A stretch of 64,000 bases of DNA. Origin: Nereocystis luetkeana. Lineage: Eukaryota; Sar; Phaeophyceae; Laminariales; Laminariaceae. The first letter of the stretch is position 1. The number at the start of each line of letters is the position of its first letter. The position numbers and the translations under genes are program-made. Shown here one piece after another: positions 13,430 through 26,269 of this stretch. The DNA lies in NCBI GenBank assembly GCA_031213475.1, contig JARUPZ010000013.1, positions 2,630,231 to 2,694,230 on the forward strand, written 5' to 3'. Below the pieces are notes generated by a model. That model was not told the DNA's origin, did not search any database, and saw nothing but the letters and a program-made list of their open reading frames with translations.

Positions 13430-14460
13430 AGTGCCAAGTTCCGGCGGGTGCCTTCACTTCCTTGCGGGGTTGAGATTTATTTCACGGGATCGCACGGGAC
13501 GGGATTGAGATACCACGGGATTATACAGGACGGGGTTTCATGGGACAAAAAAAGCACGGCACTCAACGGGACGGGATTGAGTTATCACTGAATTGTACGG
13601 GACGAGATTGATATATCACGGGATTCCACGGGATGGGATGTAAAAAGGATTGTGCAGGATGTTTGTGCGGTACACAGCAAGCGCAATACTTCGAATGATA
13701 TTACAAGATTACACTTTTAGTACTACTGCATCATATGCGAACATGGCTGGTCATGACGCCCTACCCCTGTCTTGTCGAGATCTGGGTTGTAGCTTGTGTG
13801 TGCAGCCCATGAAAGAGTGGCACCCGTGTTTTATATCGTAAGGAAGGCGTGTCGCGCCGCGGGGGCGCATTCATTCGTGTTGTTTGAGATCGCGCTGAAT
13901 CATCCTTCATTTATTTGAAAGATTTTCTTGAAGAAAGTGTTTTATACGTCAAACCAGGCGAAACGAAAACAATTGGAGTCCTAGGAAAATCGAATAAAAC
14001 AATTGCCGGAAAATAAACACTTTTAAAAGTAAGTGTTTACAGGCCAAATTCCATAATACGACCTCACGCCTTTAAATTGAGTGCGTCCAACCTTTTAGCT
14101 ACGAGTATACACCAGAAATCCCTGGGAAATCCCGTCGTATCAGAAAGCACGGTATGAATCCCGCGGGATCACGACACCACGGGACTGGTTTGGACAGCAT
14201 TTGGGAAATCTCAAAGTTCACGGGTTTCTACGGGACGGGGCACGGATTTCACGGGATTTGCTTAAACTTCGCGGGAGTAGTTTGCACGGGATCGGGCTTT
14301 CAAATAAAACACGGGACGTTATCTGGATCGCGAACATTTCCACCGGATCAGTTTGGACGGGAACAGGAATTTCAAAATTCCACGGGATCACGGAATTATC
14401 CTGTATCCCTCGGAATTCCGCGATATTAGCACAACGGAAAAAAATTCCGAGGAAAACCCT
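13430..14460. repeat. Degenerate CACGGGA/ACGGGACGGGATT satellite
   Basis: The motif CACGGGACGGGATT and variants (CACGGGATT, ACGGGACG, GGAATTCC) recur dozens of times with irregular spacing of about 15-45 bp, in two blocks (13430-13650 and 14140-14460) separated by about 490 bp of unrelated sequence. Small open frames inside (for example 14154-14429) are made of the repeat and are not genes. Confidence 0.75.
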
Positions 14461-15065
14461 GGTATATCCGAGCATGCGAACGCTCGATATGCAGATGTGC
14501 TCCCTGTGAGACTACGGGTTTTGGTTCCTACTTCAGCACCCGTACTGCTATTGCGTTAAACCGACGCACAAGTACGTATCCACACGAGCATGCGAAGGGA
14601 ACCATTTCTAATATCGATACGCGTAATGGTTTCGTGCAGCGGGCGGAAGGAATCCGAAGACGTCGCCCGTGTAGCAACACTTTTCGGAGTTTGAGCCACC
14701 GATCGGGAAGCAGAGCGTCAAGTGCACGGTGATCACAAAGTTACCTGCCTCGGGGCGGCTCCCTGCTTGCAACCAGCAGTGCGGGAAACTCTTCACGTAC
14801 AACACCGTGCCGACTTGCAGCGGGAAGGAGGAAAATATATAAATACTGATCGATGTTTACGTGCGAGGGTGCCAGGGATGTGTGTGTGGGATGTGGTATA
14901 GAGACCAGGCGGTGCTGGGACCGTGAATAACTTGTGTATTATTGTCGTCGGGGAAGTCAGAAATCCAGAGTGCTCGGGGCAAACCGAGACACACGAAAAG
15001 TAACCGTGCGGTGTAACCAAAATCCAGAGGGGTTCCGTACCATGGAAATATATCTGGACCCATAC

Positions 15066-15935
15066 TTACGGCATACCGTAGTCCCTGAAACACCAAAGAA
15101 ATCCTGAATGTATTCTAAACCTACACCTACCCGAATTTGCTACGAGTACCTCCTTCAGCCCCCCTGCTCGTTGTAATCTCGTCATGATATTACTTCGAAT
15201 CGTAGTATGAATAGGAACCAGACAATCGTAGTCTAATGAAATACCGAACATTTGTTTAATCCTTGAAATACCCCAAACATAAAAATGCGTACACACACAG
15301 AGAAAAATGCATTCGAAAAATAATAATTTTTGAGAAAACACGTAACGAATAAAGATATAAAAAAAATAATGCTCCAACAACCCCCCTGCTGGAATAATCC
15401 CTTTCATATATATCGTAAAACTCATTATTCGCATGAAAAACGAAGTATAAACAATGTTTTTAAAATTCATCACAAAATTACTGTGAAACTCGAATGACAC
15501 CTTCGTCGAGAAATCCGCATGCTGATATTCGGATGGTGAATAGATAACCGACATCCCTTTCCTTCCTACGAGTTCCCGAATAAAGTGGTGTCGAACATCG
15601 ATGTGTTTCGAGTTCGAATTGGTGATCGGGTTGTGCGCACGCTGCAATGCACCCTGCTTGTCCTCGAAAACCGGAATAATACGCGGAATGCCAGCCTGGG
15701 GCACCATGAAACGCCAAACCTGCCTCAAGAACAAAACCTCCTTCAAAACGTCGGAAAGTGCAACGCACTCAGCTTCCGTTGTCGACAACGTCACGCACTT
15801 CTGAGTTCTTGAAAACCACGATACAGCCGCACCTTCACACAATATTACTCAGCGGCCTTGCTGGCGTAGTCTGCGTCCGCAAATTCCAACATGCTCAAAC
15901 CCCCCGCTGAGCCTCTCATAGCTATTAGGCGGAGA
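15066..15935 (-). mobile_element. Fossil Ty1/copia retrotransposon, 3' part
   Basis: The minus strand shows the end of a Ty1/copia pol gene, the RNase H region, with the family motifs TLSTTEAECVALSD, EDKQGALQRA and KHIDVRHHFIRE. A purine-rich tract, then TGTTGGAG at about 15379 reading leftward, fits the start of a 3' LTR. The rest of the element (gag, protease, integrase, reverse transcriptase, 5' LTR) is absent. It is broken, with two or more breaks, and the LTR cannot be paired, so it is old. It lies head-to-head with the copia piece starting near 15985. Confidence 0.85.
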
Positions 15936-15984
15936 ACTCTTATTCTACGGAAAAGGGGGGAGTCCAAGGTAGACGACGTGAGCA

Positions 15985-18216
15985 CGTCGGATCGAGGGGA
16001 TGGCGAGGTAGTGGATGAGCTGCGACGGTCGAGCTCACTTGAACGACCTCAATGTGACGTGGGATTTTGACCTGGACACGTTCATGCAGGAACGCGCACA
16101 GCAAACACCTGCCGCCGGCGAGGCCGGTGACGAAACACCCCGAGACGATGGGTTCGTCTCTAGGAGGTGCCGTGGACACCTCCCCGGCCCCGAGGGGAAA
16201 GGCCGAAACAGCCGAGATGATGGGTTCGTCTCAAGGGAGCGCCGTGGACGCCTCCTCGGTCCCGGCAGGGACGGCCAAACGTAACCCGGGGGGCAGCATC
16301 AGCCTCCGGCACCCGCCAAGGGAACGGTGGGGATCCCCCCGCAATCCTGTCGAGGGGGTCAGCACACGAGCTCACCAGCTGGGGACAGCTCCCCCCGACA
16401 GTACGGGACCAGACCCGGGCGGAGAGCCAACGCCTGGTGGATGAACCTGTTGTGCACCAGGTAAGGATGGGTGAAGGAGCCGCAGACGCGCTTCTTGCAG
16501 TAGTGTACGAGTGGTGGACGAAGCCTGGGAGTATCCCAAATCTTGCGTTCTGGACGACGGAAGGAGCAGTGCCCTTGACGGCCGGAGAAGCTGCCGTGGA
16601 GAATAAAAGGGAGTTGATCGTGTGCATGCCGAGTGGTTTCCCGGAAGACGTAAAATCGCCCGCTGAGTCCGTAGCAGATGTAGAGGGTTGCCAGTGGCAC
16701 GAGGCCATGCGAATAGAGTTGGACGGTCACAAAACGACCGGTACATACGAAGCCGCGACACCGCCACAAGAGCGTAAACCTGTGGGTGCGAAGTGGGTGT
16801 TTACTTACAAGGCGGACAAGGATGGCCTGGGAGTAAATACAAAGGCCAGACTTGTGTCAAAGGGTTTCAGCCAGGTGGAGGACGTACATTACTTTCGAGC
16901 GTGCGCACTAACTCCCTCGTCAGCGTCAGTGATGTTTCTGGCGGCTGTTGCCAAAGAACATGGTCTAAAGAATTTTCCGACGTCGCACAAGCCTCTGTTC
17001 GCGGGAGACTCGACGCCAAGATGTACATGAAGAAGCTACCCGGTGGGTGTGGCGACGTGTCAGAGAAGATTGCCCGTCCAAACAGATCACTGTGTTGTCT
17101 AAAGCAGAGCGGACAGCAGTGGGCCAGATTATTGGTCGAGACCGTGGTAGAGTACGGTATGGAGCAGTGAAGGTCTGACCCGTGTGTGTTTCGCATGGTT
17201 GTAGATGGAAAATAATATCTGATCATGTCCCTTCCTGTGGATGGCATCGTGGTCGCAGGATCGGACGAAACATGCAGAGATTTCCATGGCGTGCTAGTTG
17301 CGAAATCCCCCACGAATGACCTCGGCGAACTGACTTGGTACACTGGTTGTGCTTTCAAGCGCGTCTGGGAATTGGGGGCATTGGAGATTACGCAGAGGGC
17401 GTTTGTTGAGAGGATACTGAATATTTTTGGTGTTAACTCATCCTCGGACATCCCCGCGACCCCCGGTGTGGAACTGGGTCCAAGAGACGAGGGCGAACTT
17501 GGAGAAGACTGACCGTACAGGGAGACTGTGGGCAGCTTGATGTGGCTGTCGGCCACGACGAGGCTGGGCATCTCGAATGCTGTTCATGCTATGGCGCGCC
17601 ACTCCCACAACCCTACGGAGAGGCACTGGAAGGCAGGTTTGAAGATTATGTCTTACCTCCACGGGACCAGGTTTATGAGATTGACTTTTGTGAGGGGTTC
17701 GGGATTGGATTTGCGGCCGTCAGTTGGGCAAGTAGCACGCGGAGGCGTGTTACGTTGTCGACGGCAGAAGCAGAGTATGTCGCCCTGGGTGAAGGGGTGA
17801 AGGAAACTTTGTTTACGGGCGCGGCGTTATCGTTTCTTTGTCCACAGCTAAGCGGACCATGTGTTCGGGTTTTCGATAATATCCAGGGGGGCATACCGTT
17901 AGCTGCGAACCCTCTTAGCTATGCTCGGAATATGCATATCGACGTGCGTTTTCATTTTTTCAGAGGCCTGCTTCGTGCTAAGAAGATCGACATTCGGTTT
18001 GTAGCTTCGGAAGAGCAGCACGCGGATATTTTGACGAAAATCCCTTGCTGCGACCCCTCTAAAGTCGCACCGTAGGTTCTTGTTGAATCTACCTTTGGAC
18101 GGTGAATAAGGGTGTATGAGTATTAGTCGATGAGTACCATGTTTGAGTGATGCGAGGAATAATTTGTCAGGTCGCCAACCCTGCGCTACTTTGAGGGGCA
18201 TGGGGGAGTAGGGCAC
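15985..18216 (+). mobile_element. Fossil Ty1/copia retrotransposon, pol region
   Basis: Parts in order on the plus strand are: the linker between integrase and reverse transcriptase (to about 16640), the reverse transcriptase start (GAKWVFTYKADKDG at about 16786), later RT parts, and RNase H (TLSTAEAEYVALGEG, HIDVRFHFFRGLL, EEQHADILTK near 17755-18045). The family is Ty1/copia, a different lineage from the minus-strand piece at 15066. It is broken in several places and has no full-length frame. A G-rich tract at about 18195 and CT-rich sequence to about 18600 may be remains of the 3' LTR. No matching 5' LTR was found. Confidence 0.9.
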
Positions 18217-19737
18217 CGCATGGCATTTTATTTTCTGGCTATGGTCATCGTTTGGAGTGCGGCCGTTGTTTCAATTGCAATGGCTTGGGGTGTACGTGTT
18301 ATGCAGAGGGTCTTGACCCGGTGGCCGGGTCTCCTCCTGCGGGACTGTCGCTGGGTGTTCTTAGGTCCTAGCAAGTCTTGAATGTCTTTTCGGCCTCGTT
18401 ACGGCTGTGAAGAGCCAGGGAGAGTGTTCTTTTTGATCGTTTTAGCAGCGACGGTCACAAGCTGTGGAGGGTAGCGTACATCTTCGCAGGCGGTATTGTG
18501 AATTCTGCCGTGTGTTCATAAGAAGAGTTCGAGCACTCCGTTCTCCGCTCCGAGCTACGAGGTACGGCCCGCTTTCTCTCTCTTCCTCTGTCCTCTAACA
18601 CAACGGTTATAAAGAGTCTCATCCGACCACGTGGTGGTCAGGGCATCCAGGCTTGGACTCTACGAACGTCGTATATACCGGATATCTAGGCTACATTTAG
18701 TTTGGACATTACCAAACCACACCTAGAGTCCTTCTGGTAACACCGGTCGTGCTCTCTTCTTCTTAGGCAACACATTCAGGTGGACGAAAGCACCCCCTTT
18801 TAACATCCTAGTAGAAGTTGGGCAAAAGGCGGAAGTTCGAATAGCCTGTCGGAACCGGAGGCATCCCGCAAGGTGGGGAGATTCCCACGTTCTGTGGAAT
18901 TTACGTCCTTTTCTATATCCTAAAAGATGCTTACGTATAACGTCTCTTCGTTGGATTGGCATAAGTTTCGCGGAAGTTGTTCGTACATGCGAAACGGAAC
19001 GGGTATTTGTTGTCGATATTTTAGTAAGATGTCGAAGGGGGAGTGGTCCCGCTCACCCGTGCACTGGCATGCTGCGTGAGGAAGAAACGTGCTCAATTAT
19101 AGTTACGCGGCAATCGGCAAGGCGTCCTCGTTGATTAGCGCTGGACCAGGTCCGCAAGGTGCTTCAAAACAAAGGAGATACACTAGCTATATTTTCAAAT
19201 CGAGAGCCAAGAAATCAAAACGTAGATGAAAAGACATCCACTGTTAGCTACTTGTAAGGCGAAACGTGCAGGCGTTTGTCGACCACACCATAAAGTAGCA
19301 CCCAACTGGCAGGCCCTCAAGATGAACTCTGAAACGAGCCCCCCCCGTACGGCGTGGTGGTATGGGCTAGGCCAGCTTAGCTTCCTTCGAAACGTAGTGG
19401 CAATGCAGACGAAGCCGTAAACGAGGGGGGCATGGTCACGGGAATGAGTAGGCTGCTTGCCACGGAGTCCCACCACGAACCTCTACCACTACCTACGACC
19501 TTGCACTCTGCCGCAAACTTAATTACCGGGCCGCTCAAGATATCGGGGCATACAGTGGTCGTACCATCGGACAGCAGACCCCACCTTGGACGCCTGACGC
19601 ATGATGTATTTAAGCAATGCCTGGTGTGGTTGACATTCACCATGCCGTCCACAGTATGCTGCTTGCAAAAGGCCGGCATCCTGCTACCCTCGAAATTGAG
19701 GCTCGGACCGTGGCCGGCTAATGAAATTCCAAGTAGC
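18217..19737. other. Probable LTR remnant, then unassigned sequence
   Basis: The first 400 bp resemble copia LTR sequence in texture (CT-rich end CTCTCTTCCTCTGTCC near 18580), but no second LTR supports this. From 18.7 to 19.7 kb I see no gene, RNA or repeat. Open frames on opposite strands (19377-19826 minus, 19432-19791 plus) overlap and match nothing I know. Confidence 0.3.
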
Positions 19738-20050
19738 ACCCTACTCATCCATACCCCTTTGAAAAGCGTGAGGTGGCGACCTGACAAATGATCGATCGCA
19801 TGACTTGAACATCGAGTATTTGTCATACCCCTTACTCACCCCCTTTTACTCACCCTCCAATGGCAGCCGAGGAGGCCATGGCGTTGGCCGAGAACCCTCT
19901 TTATTCTCCTGGCAGCACGCACATTGGTGTGCGTCATGACATCGTTTGAGAGCTACTTCGTGCGGAGAAGGTTTTTCTTTGTAGTCTGTAGTTTCTCAAC
20001 AGCAGCCCGCGGATATGTTGACAAGATCCGTTGCTGCACCTTTATTCACC
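19738..20050. mobile_element. Small fossil Ty1/copia fragments
   Basis: Two pieces abut. At 19765-19835 a segment (GGCGACCTGACAAAT) matches, in inverted orientation, the sequence downstream of the RNase H region at 18100-18200. At 19870-20040 the plus strand carries a short RNase H remnant with the copia-type pattern LAENPLYSPGSTHIGVRHD. Both are broken and old, and look like debris from the family at 15985-18216. Confidence 0.65.
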
Positions 20051-22200
20051 AACAAATGTAGTCCCGGGTTCGATTCTCACCGAAGTCGTGTTTCTACTTT
20101 CTTCTGATAACACTCGACGAGCGGAGGGGTTGAAAAATATCGATAGAGTGCCTTTTGCTCCCAAGCGTGAACCGAGAAAGTTTCCAGCTGCAGCAATGAA
20201 AAAAGTGAAGCGAAATACTGAAAGAAGTTTCCGAAACAAAAAGGACCGCCGTTTTCAGGGGGCCCCGTCGTTCAGAACAATAAAATGAGTTTTTTCGTGC
20301 TTTTTTAAGCAGGAATACTCTTAAATATTTATGGTGCACAAACGACAGACGACCACGACTCCTTCCGAACATGGCATAGCTTAGCTCCAGTACTCCTCCA
20401 GTATGCCTCAGGCCCTTGTTATACTCGTACACCCACACGAGCAGGGTACTACGGTAGATGGTCTTCTTCGTCACTGTGTCAACCCTTCTCAGCCTCTGTC
20501 TTCCTAGTTCAACCTACTGCAACCCATCATCAACTCTATGAACCTCTTGTCCATCCCCTCTGTCCACGTATATACTATGCCGACGGTTCAATAACTCTCC
20601 ACAAAACCTCAGATTTCCTCCGTTCAATCTTCTACACCCACCGAGCAACTACTACAGTTAGTTGCTTCAGTGAAAAAAAAGACGGGGAAAACCCCAAAAA
20701 AACATCGAAACAGTTTTTTTCATCATCAAAAACCTTGGATGATGGTCGTATAGCCCGTTGGCTGTCAGCATATTCCCTCGGCGTACAGTTTTGAATTTGG
20801 ATATCGTGTCTAGAATGTGGTTTCTGACTGGGTGGGAGACTGCAATGTTGGAAATGGATATTTCGAATTTCACCGAAATATTTAGTTCAACTGTTTATGT
20901 ACTGCAGCCCCAAACCACTCAAATTACAAGTAGTTTGTCCCCAAGACCGCACTACGTTCCGGAAAGGGTCAATAAAGTCACAGGGGTAAGCAAAACAAGG
21001 CAAACACACGCGAGAAAGCTAATTTTCAGATTTACTCTGAGTGTTACTGGAAACAGACGGCGGGCGAACTGTTGTCTGAGTTCATTCTTTGTGACAACCG
21101 GCAGTATCTAGAAACGAACAGGAAGTTGGCCAATAGAGACTGCTGCTGTACATGTATGTGTTATTGGTCGAAATTTGTAAAGCGAAAACACACGCGGCAC
21201 GCCACGTAACGCCCAGCTGGCAAACACAGACAATATGAACGAGAGCGACTGCATGCGTCATAGCGTGCGCGGCGCCGCCAACCTCATTGTCTAATTGGAG
21301 GCGCGCAGGCTAGGAAACTATGTATCTCTGGGTCTCTTGGGTGGTAGCCCCTAAACGTCGACGCACTGAGCAGCAACGACGCTTATTATGTCGAACGTGA
21401 GTCTATCCTTCGCTTGTGGGGTTGATCAGTCGGTTGTCGTGGCATTTGTCCAATCGATTTGGTTTAAAATTCATATTTCGCGACCGCCGTGGCTTGTTTC
21501 GAGATCTTACCACACGCGTATGATGTCCTATGGCTTGTAGGCGCGGGTGCGACTGTTGTCCCGGTAGCCTCGCATTGTTGTTCTCGTTGTATCGCCTTGG
21601 TAGTGATCACCGATCTGATCGACGAAAGCGCCAACATGTCCCGGGAGCGTTGACCCACCGTGGGCATGCCACGTCAACCCGGATCAACTCCCAAACACGA
21701 TTTTGATTCAAAACGACGACAGTGGTGTTAGCACACTCTTTAGTGGTGCGGTGCGTGTTTAGATCAATGAAGAGAAAAATATTTCAAAATAAAAAATCTA
21801 AATAGATTCGATTTAACTTCCTTTAGAACGAACCTGACACCCGTGATGAACATTACGATCGTGCTGAAGCCAGAAGTATTATTTGCTTGCAACAGCAACT
21901 AACTGCAGATGCCACGGAAAATAGGTCCAGCGTAGGGGTAAGACTCCGAGACTGTCGGCGATTCCTTTATGGTGTATCGCGAAATCTTGTCCGGATAGCA
22001 TTTCTTCACGCACATTTTGTGTACGGCGAACATTTTAGACGTGCTAGAACTTCGTCTCGGGTATAGGCGCGTGGTCGCCGGACGCACGCACCCTCTGTGG
22101 GTGCCTGTCGAAGCCCCTCCCGACATAGAACGGGGAAAACTATTTTACGACTAGCGATTTCTAACGGTGCCACCGAGTCTGTCGCAGCCAGTGCGTGCAG
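20051..22200. other. No gene recognised
   Basis: I read both strands. Short hydrophobic or basic frames occur but have no motif. A GGGTTCGATTCTC string at about 20062 resembles a tRNA B box, but there is no tRNA fold around it. Confidence 0.4.
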
Positions 22201-22249
22201 TATATGGAGTGTACAGTCTAAATTCGAATAGGCACTTAAAACCAGGTTT

Positions 22250-22545
22250 CACGCTCGTTGGGGGTTGCAGTTTTTTTACATTGTCGCCAAGGTCCATCGA
22301 AGAGGGTGCACATCCAGGGATCTGAACAGAGGTGGGTAAATAAACGAGCGCCCGTGAAAGGGGCCTGTCGAGCTTCTTTACTGAGGTCAACGTCAAGCGT
22401 CGTTCTCCTGGACTCCCGGACCTGTCTGGGCGTGCATCTCTCTCTGGGCGTGCGTGTTAGCAAACAACGTGTGCACGTCCAGCTACCTCTCGGTTATATT
22501 CGGGACAAACATAGCACCATATTCCGATCTCGGGAAACTCGGTAG
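22250..22545 (+). other. Copy 1 of a two-copy segment, possibly coding
   Basis: This segment aligns with 45385-45690. TTGCAGTTTTTTTACATTGT here matches TTGCAGTTTTGACGTTGTCG there, and about 210 bp further on CCAGCTACCTCTCGG matches CCAGCTACCTTTCGG. In the plus frame the second block reads CTSSYLSVIFG here and CTPSYLSVMFG there, with differences mostly at third codon positions, which hints at coding. I do not recognise the protein. Confidence 0.4.
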
Positions 22546-22620
22546 CGTGGCTGCGTACTGTTTTCATACGCTATCGCACGTGTGTACCATACTTTATCCC
22601 CCAGTATACGTACCTTGAGT

Positions 22621-22780
22621 AAAATGGCGATCCAATCCATGGATTCATATTTGGCACAAATAATGGAACCATTGATTATATCGAAATGTCTCGGAATTTG
22701 TATCGAATCGAGGTCACTTCTTCCTTTCGCTCCCGAAACCTCGTGAGCTTTACGAGTTGGTCGCGAAATTCTTGAGAGTA
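22621..22780. repeat. Dispersed repeat copy (AAAATGGCGATCCAATCCAT unit)
   Basis: About 125 bp are almost identical to 28654-28785, from AAAATGGCGATCCAATCCAT to CTCCCGAAACCTCG, and then the two diverge. The near-identity suggests a recent copy. The other copy sits just past a DIRS-like element, so this may be a detached piece of that element's end. Confidence 0.85.
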
Positions 22781-23399
22781 TGCTGAGAACCACCCGGTCG
22801 ACACCAGCCATTCCAGCGGACGCGACTGCCGCTATCGCGTCGGCCCCGTGCCGGCGCCTCCCGGCCTAACCGCGAGCTTGAAGCAACGCGGCTTTTGGTT
22901 TGGTATACTCTAGACCTCCGGTTCCATGCCATTCTCCTGGAGTCGGAGCACTGTGTTCTTCTCCTCGGAGCATCCGAGGTGGGGGCGCTTGGGGCGGCGC
23001 TGCGCGTCAGCTAGGCTACGGGGCAGGTGCTGCGGGAACGTAGGGACCGGCGGCTCAAACTGAGACGGTCGAGATCGCCGGTGGGGCGAACGCTGTGGAG
23101 AATGCCTCAGCTGGAGCGAGCTTGGGGGCGGAGCTCGTCCAAGTTGGGCCCCTCAGGTCCAGCCGCCGACCATGGAAATAAGGAGTACCTGGTAAATATT
23201 ATCAGGATCCGATCGGACTCACTACAATCACGCACCTTCCAGAGGTACGAGGGGGTTTGCCGCTTTCTCGCGTATGCGAAGTTGTGTTGGTCTGGCGTCG
23301 CTGTCCCTGCTGGCCGTGGATCAACGACATCTACGGGTGCAGGGCGACAAAGACAAATTGGTGTCGGAGATTGAGTACGCGGGGACACAGATTGGTACG

Positions 23400-24085
23400 T
23401 ACTGAGTACAGGATACTTCTGCATTTTCCCGCTTGTCCTGAGTACAGCAAGGGAAAGGCACCAATGGGGACACAGATTGGTATCGAAGATTGTGTGGGGT
23501 AGAGAGTATTTTGCTACGATCCCGCTATGCCCTCTCACTGCCAATTGACGTGCGTATGCGGAGGGTACTCGAGTTACCCTAGAAGATGGTGGTATGTGCT
23601 TGTGCCCCTTGCTCCCTCTCGTTACGGCTGTTTCTCTCGTTGTACTGTTGTATTCTCTCGTTGGACGGTGGGGCGGAGGGTCTCCCTCGATACGGCTGCA
23701 CTCTCCCGCTCGTACGGAGTACAGGATACCACTGCATGTTCCGGCTTGCCATGAGTACAGTACGAGGCCACGGTGTGGTTCTGACGCCCGCCCGCTGGTA
23801 ATGAGTGCAGGATACTTCTGCATTTCCCGCTTGTCCTGAGTACAGTACGAGGCCACGATTTGGTTTTGACGCTCCCCTCGATACTGCTGTATGCTCTTTG
23901 TGCTGCTGTACTCTCTCGTTTGACGGGGGCGAGTTGTACGGCTGTATTCTCTCATTGGACGGTGAAGCGCATGGCTCCCTCGATACTGCTGCAATCTCCC
24001 GCGCGTACGGAGTACAGGATGCATTTGCATTCAAGTACAAAATACATTTGAATTTTCCTTTTATTTTCTCGCTCGTACTGGCTGC
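23400..24085. repeat. Minisatellite, complex 5' part
   Basis: Blocks such as GAGTACAGGATACTTCTGCA and TGTACTCTCTCGTT recur irregularly (about 23405, 23710, 23810, 24005). They share the CTCTCGTT...GACGG element with the regular array to the right. The 307-codon minus frame at 23107-24030 is built largely from these repeats and I do not call it a gene. Confidence 0.75.
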
Positions 24086-25900
24086 GGTACGAGGTATGAT
24101 CCTATGGGGTCTGGTACTGTTGTGCCCCCTCCCGCCCACGTGATGCTGCTGTTTTCTCCCGCTTTGACGAGGTTGTAGAGGGTATGATCCTACGGTGTCT
24201 GGTACTGTTGTGCCCCCTCCCTCTCTCTTGATACTGCAGCATTCTCCCGTTTGGACGTTCAAGTGGAGGGTATGGTCCTACGGGGTCCGGTACTGTTGTG
24301 TCCCCTCCCTCGCTCCTGGTACTGCTGTTTCTCTCGCTTTGACGGAGGAGTAGAGGGTATGATCCTACGGGGTCTGATACGGTTGTGCCCCCTCCCCCTC
24401 TCGGGATACGGCTGTTTCTCCCACTTTGACGAGGTGGTAGAGGGTATGATCCTACGGGGTCTCGGACTGCTGTGCCCCCTCCCTCGCTCCTGATACTGCT
24501 GTTTCTCCCGCTTGACCAGGGAGTAGAGGGTATGATCCTACGGGGTCTGGTACTGTTGTGCCCCCTCCCCCTCTCGTGATACGGCTGTTTCTCCCGCTTT
24601 GACGAGGTTATAGAGGGTATCATCCTACGGGGTCTGGTACTGTTGTACCCCCTCCCTCTCTCTTGATACTGCAGCATTCTCCCGTTTGACGTTAAAATTG
24701 GAGGGTATGGGCATACGGGGCTGGTACTGTTGTGCCCCCTCCCTCCACCTTGATACTGCTGTTTTCTCCCGCTTTGACGAGGGAGTAAAAGGGTATGGTC
24801 CTACGGGGTCTGGTACTGTTGTGCCCCCTCCCTCTCTCTTGATACTGCAGCATTCTTTCGGTTTGACAGTTGAGGGGAGGGTATGACCCTACGGGGTCTG
24901 GTACTTGATACTGCTGTACTCTCTCGTTCTGACGGTGGAGGGGAGGGCAGGGTCCCACGGAATCTGGTACTGTTGTGCCCCCTCCTTCCCTCTTGATACT
25001 GCTGCATTATTTTGTTTCGACAGTCGGGGGGAGGGTATGATCCTCCGGGGTCTGGTACTGTTGTGCCCTTTCCTCCCGCTTGATACTTTTCTATTTTCTC
25101 GTTCGACGGTGGAGGGGAGGGCATGGTCCTACGGGGTCGGGTACCGTTGTGCCCCCTCACTTCCTCGATACTACCGTGTGCTCTTGTTTGGTGGTGGAGC
25201 GGAGGATATGGTCCTACGGGGCCTGGTACTATTGTGCCCCCTCCCTCCCCCTTGATACGGCTGTATTCGCTCGTTTCGACGGGGGAGGGGGGGGCATGGG
25301 CCCATAGGGTTGGGCACCGTGGTGCCCACTCACTCCCCTCGATACTACCGTTTTCTCTCGTTTGACGGATGAGCGGAGGGTATGGTCCTACGGGATCTGG
25401 TACTGTTGTGCCCCCTTCCTCCCCTCGATACTGCCGTATTCGCTCGTTTTGATGGTGGAGGGGAGGTACCGTGGTGCCCTCTCATTCCCGCTTGATACTG
25501 CTGTATTCTATAGTTGACGGTGGAGTGGAGGGTATGGTCCTATGTGTCTGGTACTGTGGTGCTCCCTCCCTCCCTCTTGATACTGCTGTATGTTCTCGTG
25601 CTGACGGCGGAGTGGAGGGTATGGTACTGCGGGGTCTAGCACTGTGGTGCCTCCTCCCTTCCTCTGGATACTGCGGTTTTCTCTCGTTTGGACGGTGGAG
25701 TCAAGGATATGGTCCTACGGGGTCTGGTACCGTTGTGTCACCTCCCTTCCTCTTGACACTGCTGTATTCTCTCGTTTTGACGGGGGAGGGGAGGGTATGG
25801 TCCTCCGGGGTCTGCAGCTGTTGTGCTCCCTTCCTCCCTCGCGATACAGCTGTATTCTCTTTTGGGTCCTCGTATACGTGTCGATACTACGGTAGAACCT
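24086..25900. repeat. Minisatellite of about 20 units of about 87 bp
   Basis: Each unit reads roughly GGGTATGATCCTACGGGGTC, then TGGTACTGTTGTGCCCCCTC, then CCTCTTGATACTGCTGTTTT, then CTCGTTTGACGGTGGAG. Successive starts lie at about 24188, 24271, 24363, 24447, 24534, 24622, 24707, 24796 and 24885, giving a period of 83-92 bp. Because 87 is 29 codons, long frames stay open on both strands (for example minus 24102-24677). Units drift towards the right end. There is no evidence of a real protein. Confidence 0.93.
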
Positions 25901-26269
25901 CACTTTGACGATCGGAAGCGGCGACCGTTACCTTGGCCATAGACACTCCGTGGGCTGGCGGGGGACCCGCTTGACTCAAGCTAATAAGATGATAATTGCG
26001 CTTACATATGACGGCGCCCCTTTGTGGGTCTCACATGCGCTTTCGATACTGCAACGCCACAGGTTTTGTTTGCATATATGTATATTGTTTCTTATATATA
26101 TATGTATTTTATTTATTTTATTTTGTTCGATTGTTTTCAGACACCAACGCAACTCGTTATCCTCACTTTCTGTTACCGTATTAACACCCATATGGCATGT
26201 AGATACGCACGGAGTTGCGTTGCCGGTGTCTGTGCAATCGCCATGTTTTCTCGTCGACCCGCCTGGATA

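Noticed and set aside
20050-20120. tRNA-like B box GGGTTCGATTCTC
   Set aside because: No A box, acceptor stem or anticodon arm can be drawn around it.
22621-22780. Shared 40-residue minus frame in the two near-identical repeat copies
   Set aside because: Identity extends beyond the frame and both strands are open, so the match reflects recent DNA copying, not protein conservation.
23107-24030. Longest open frame in the window (307 codons, minus)
   Set aside because: Made mostly of minisatellite blocks; other frames are open over the same bases for the same reason.
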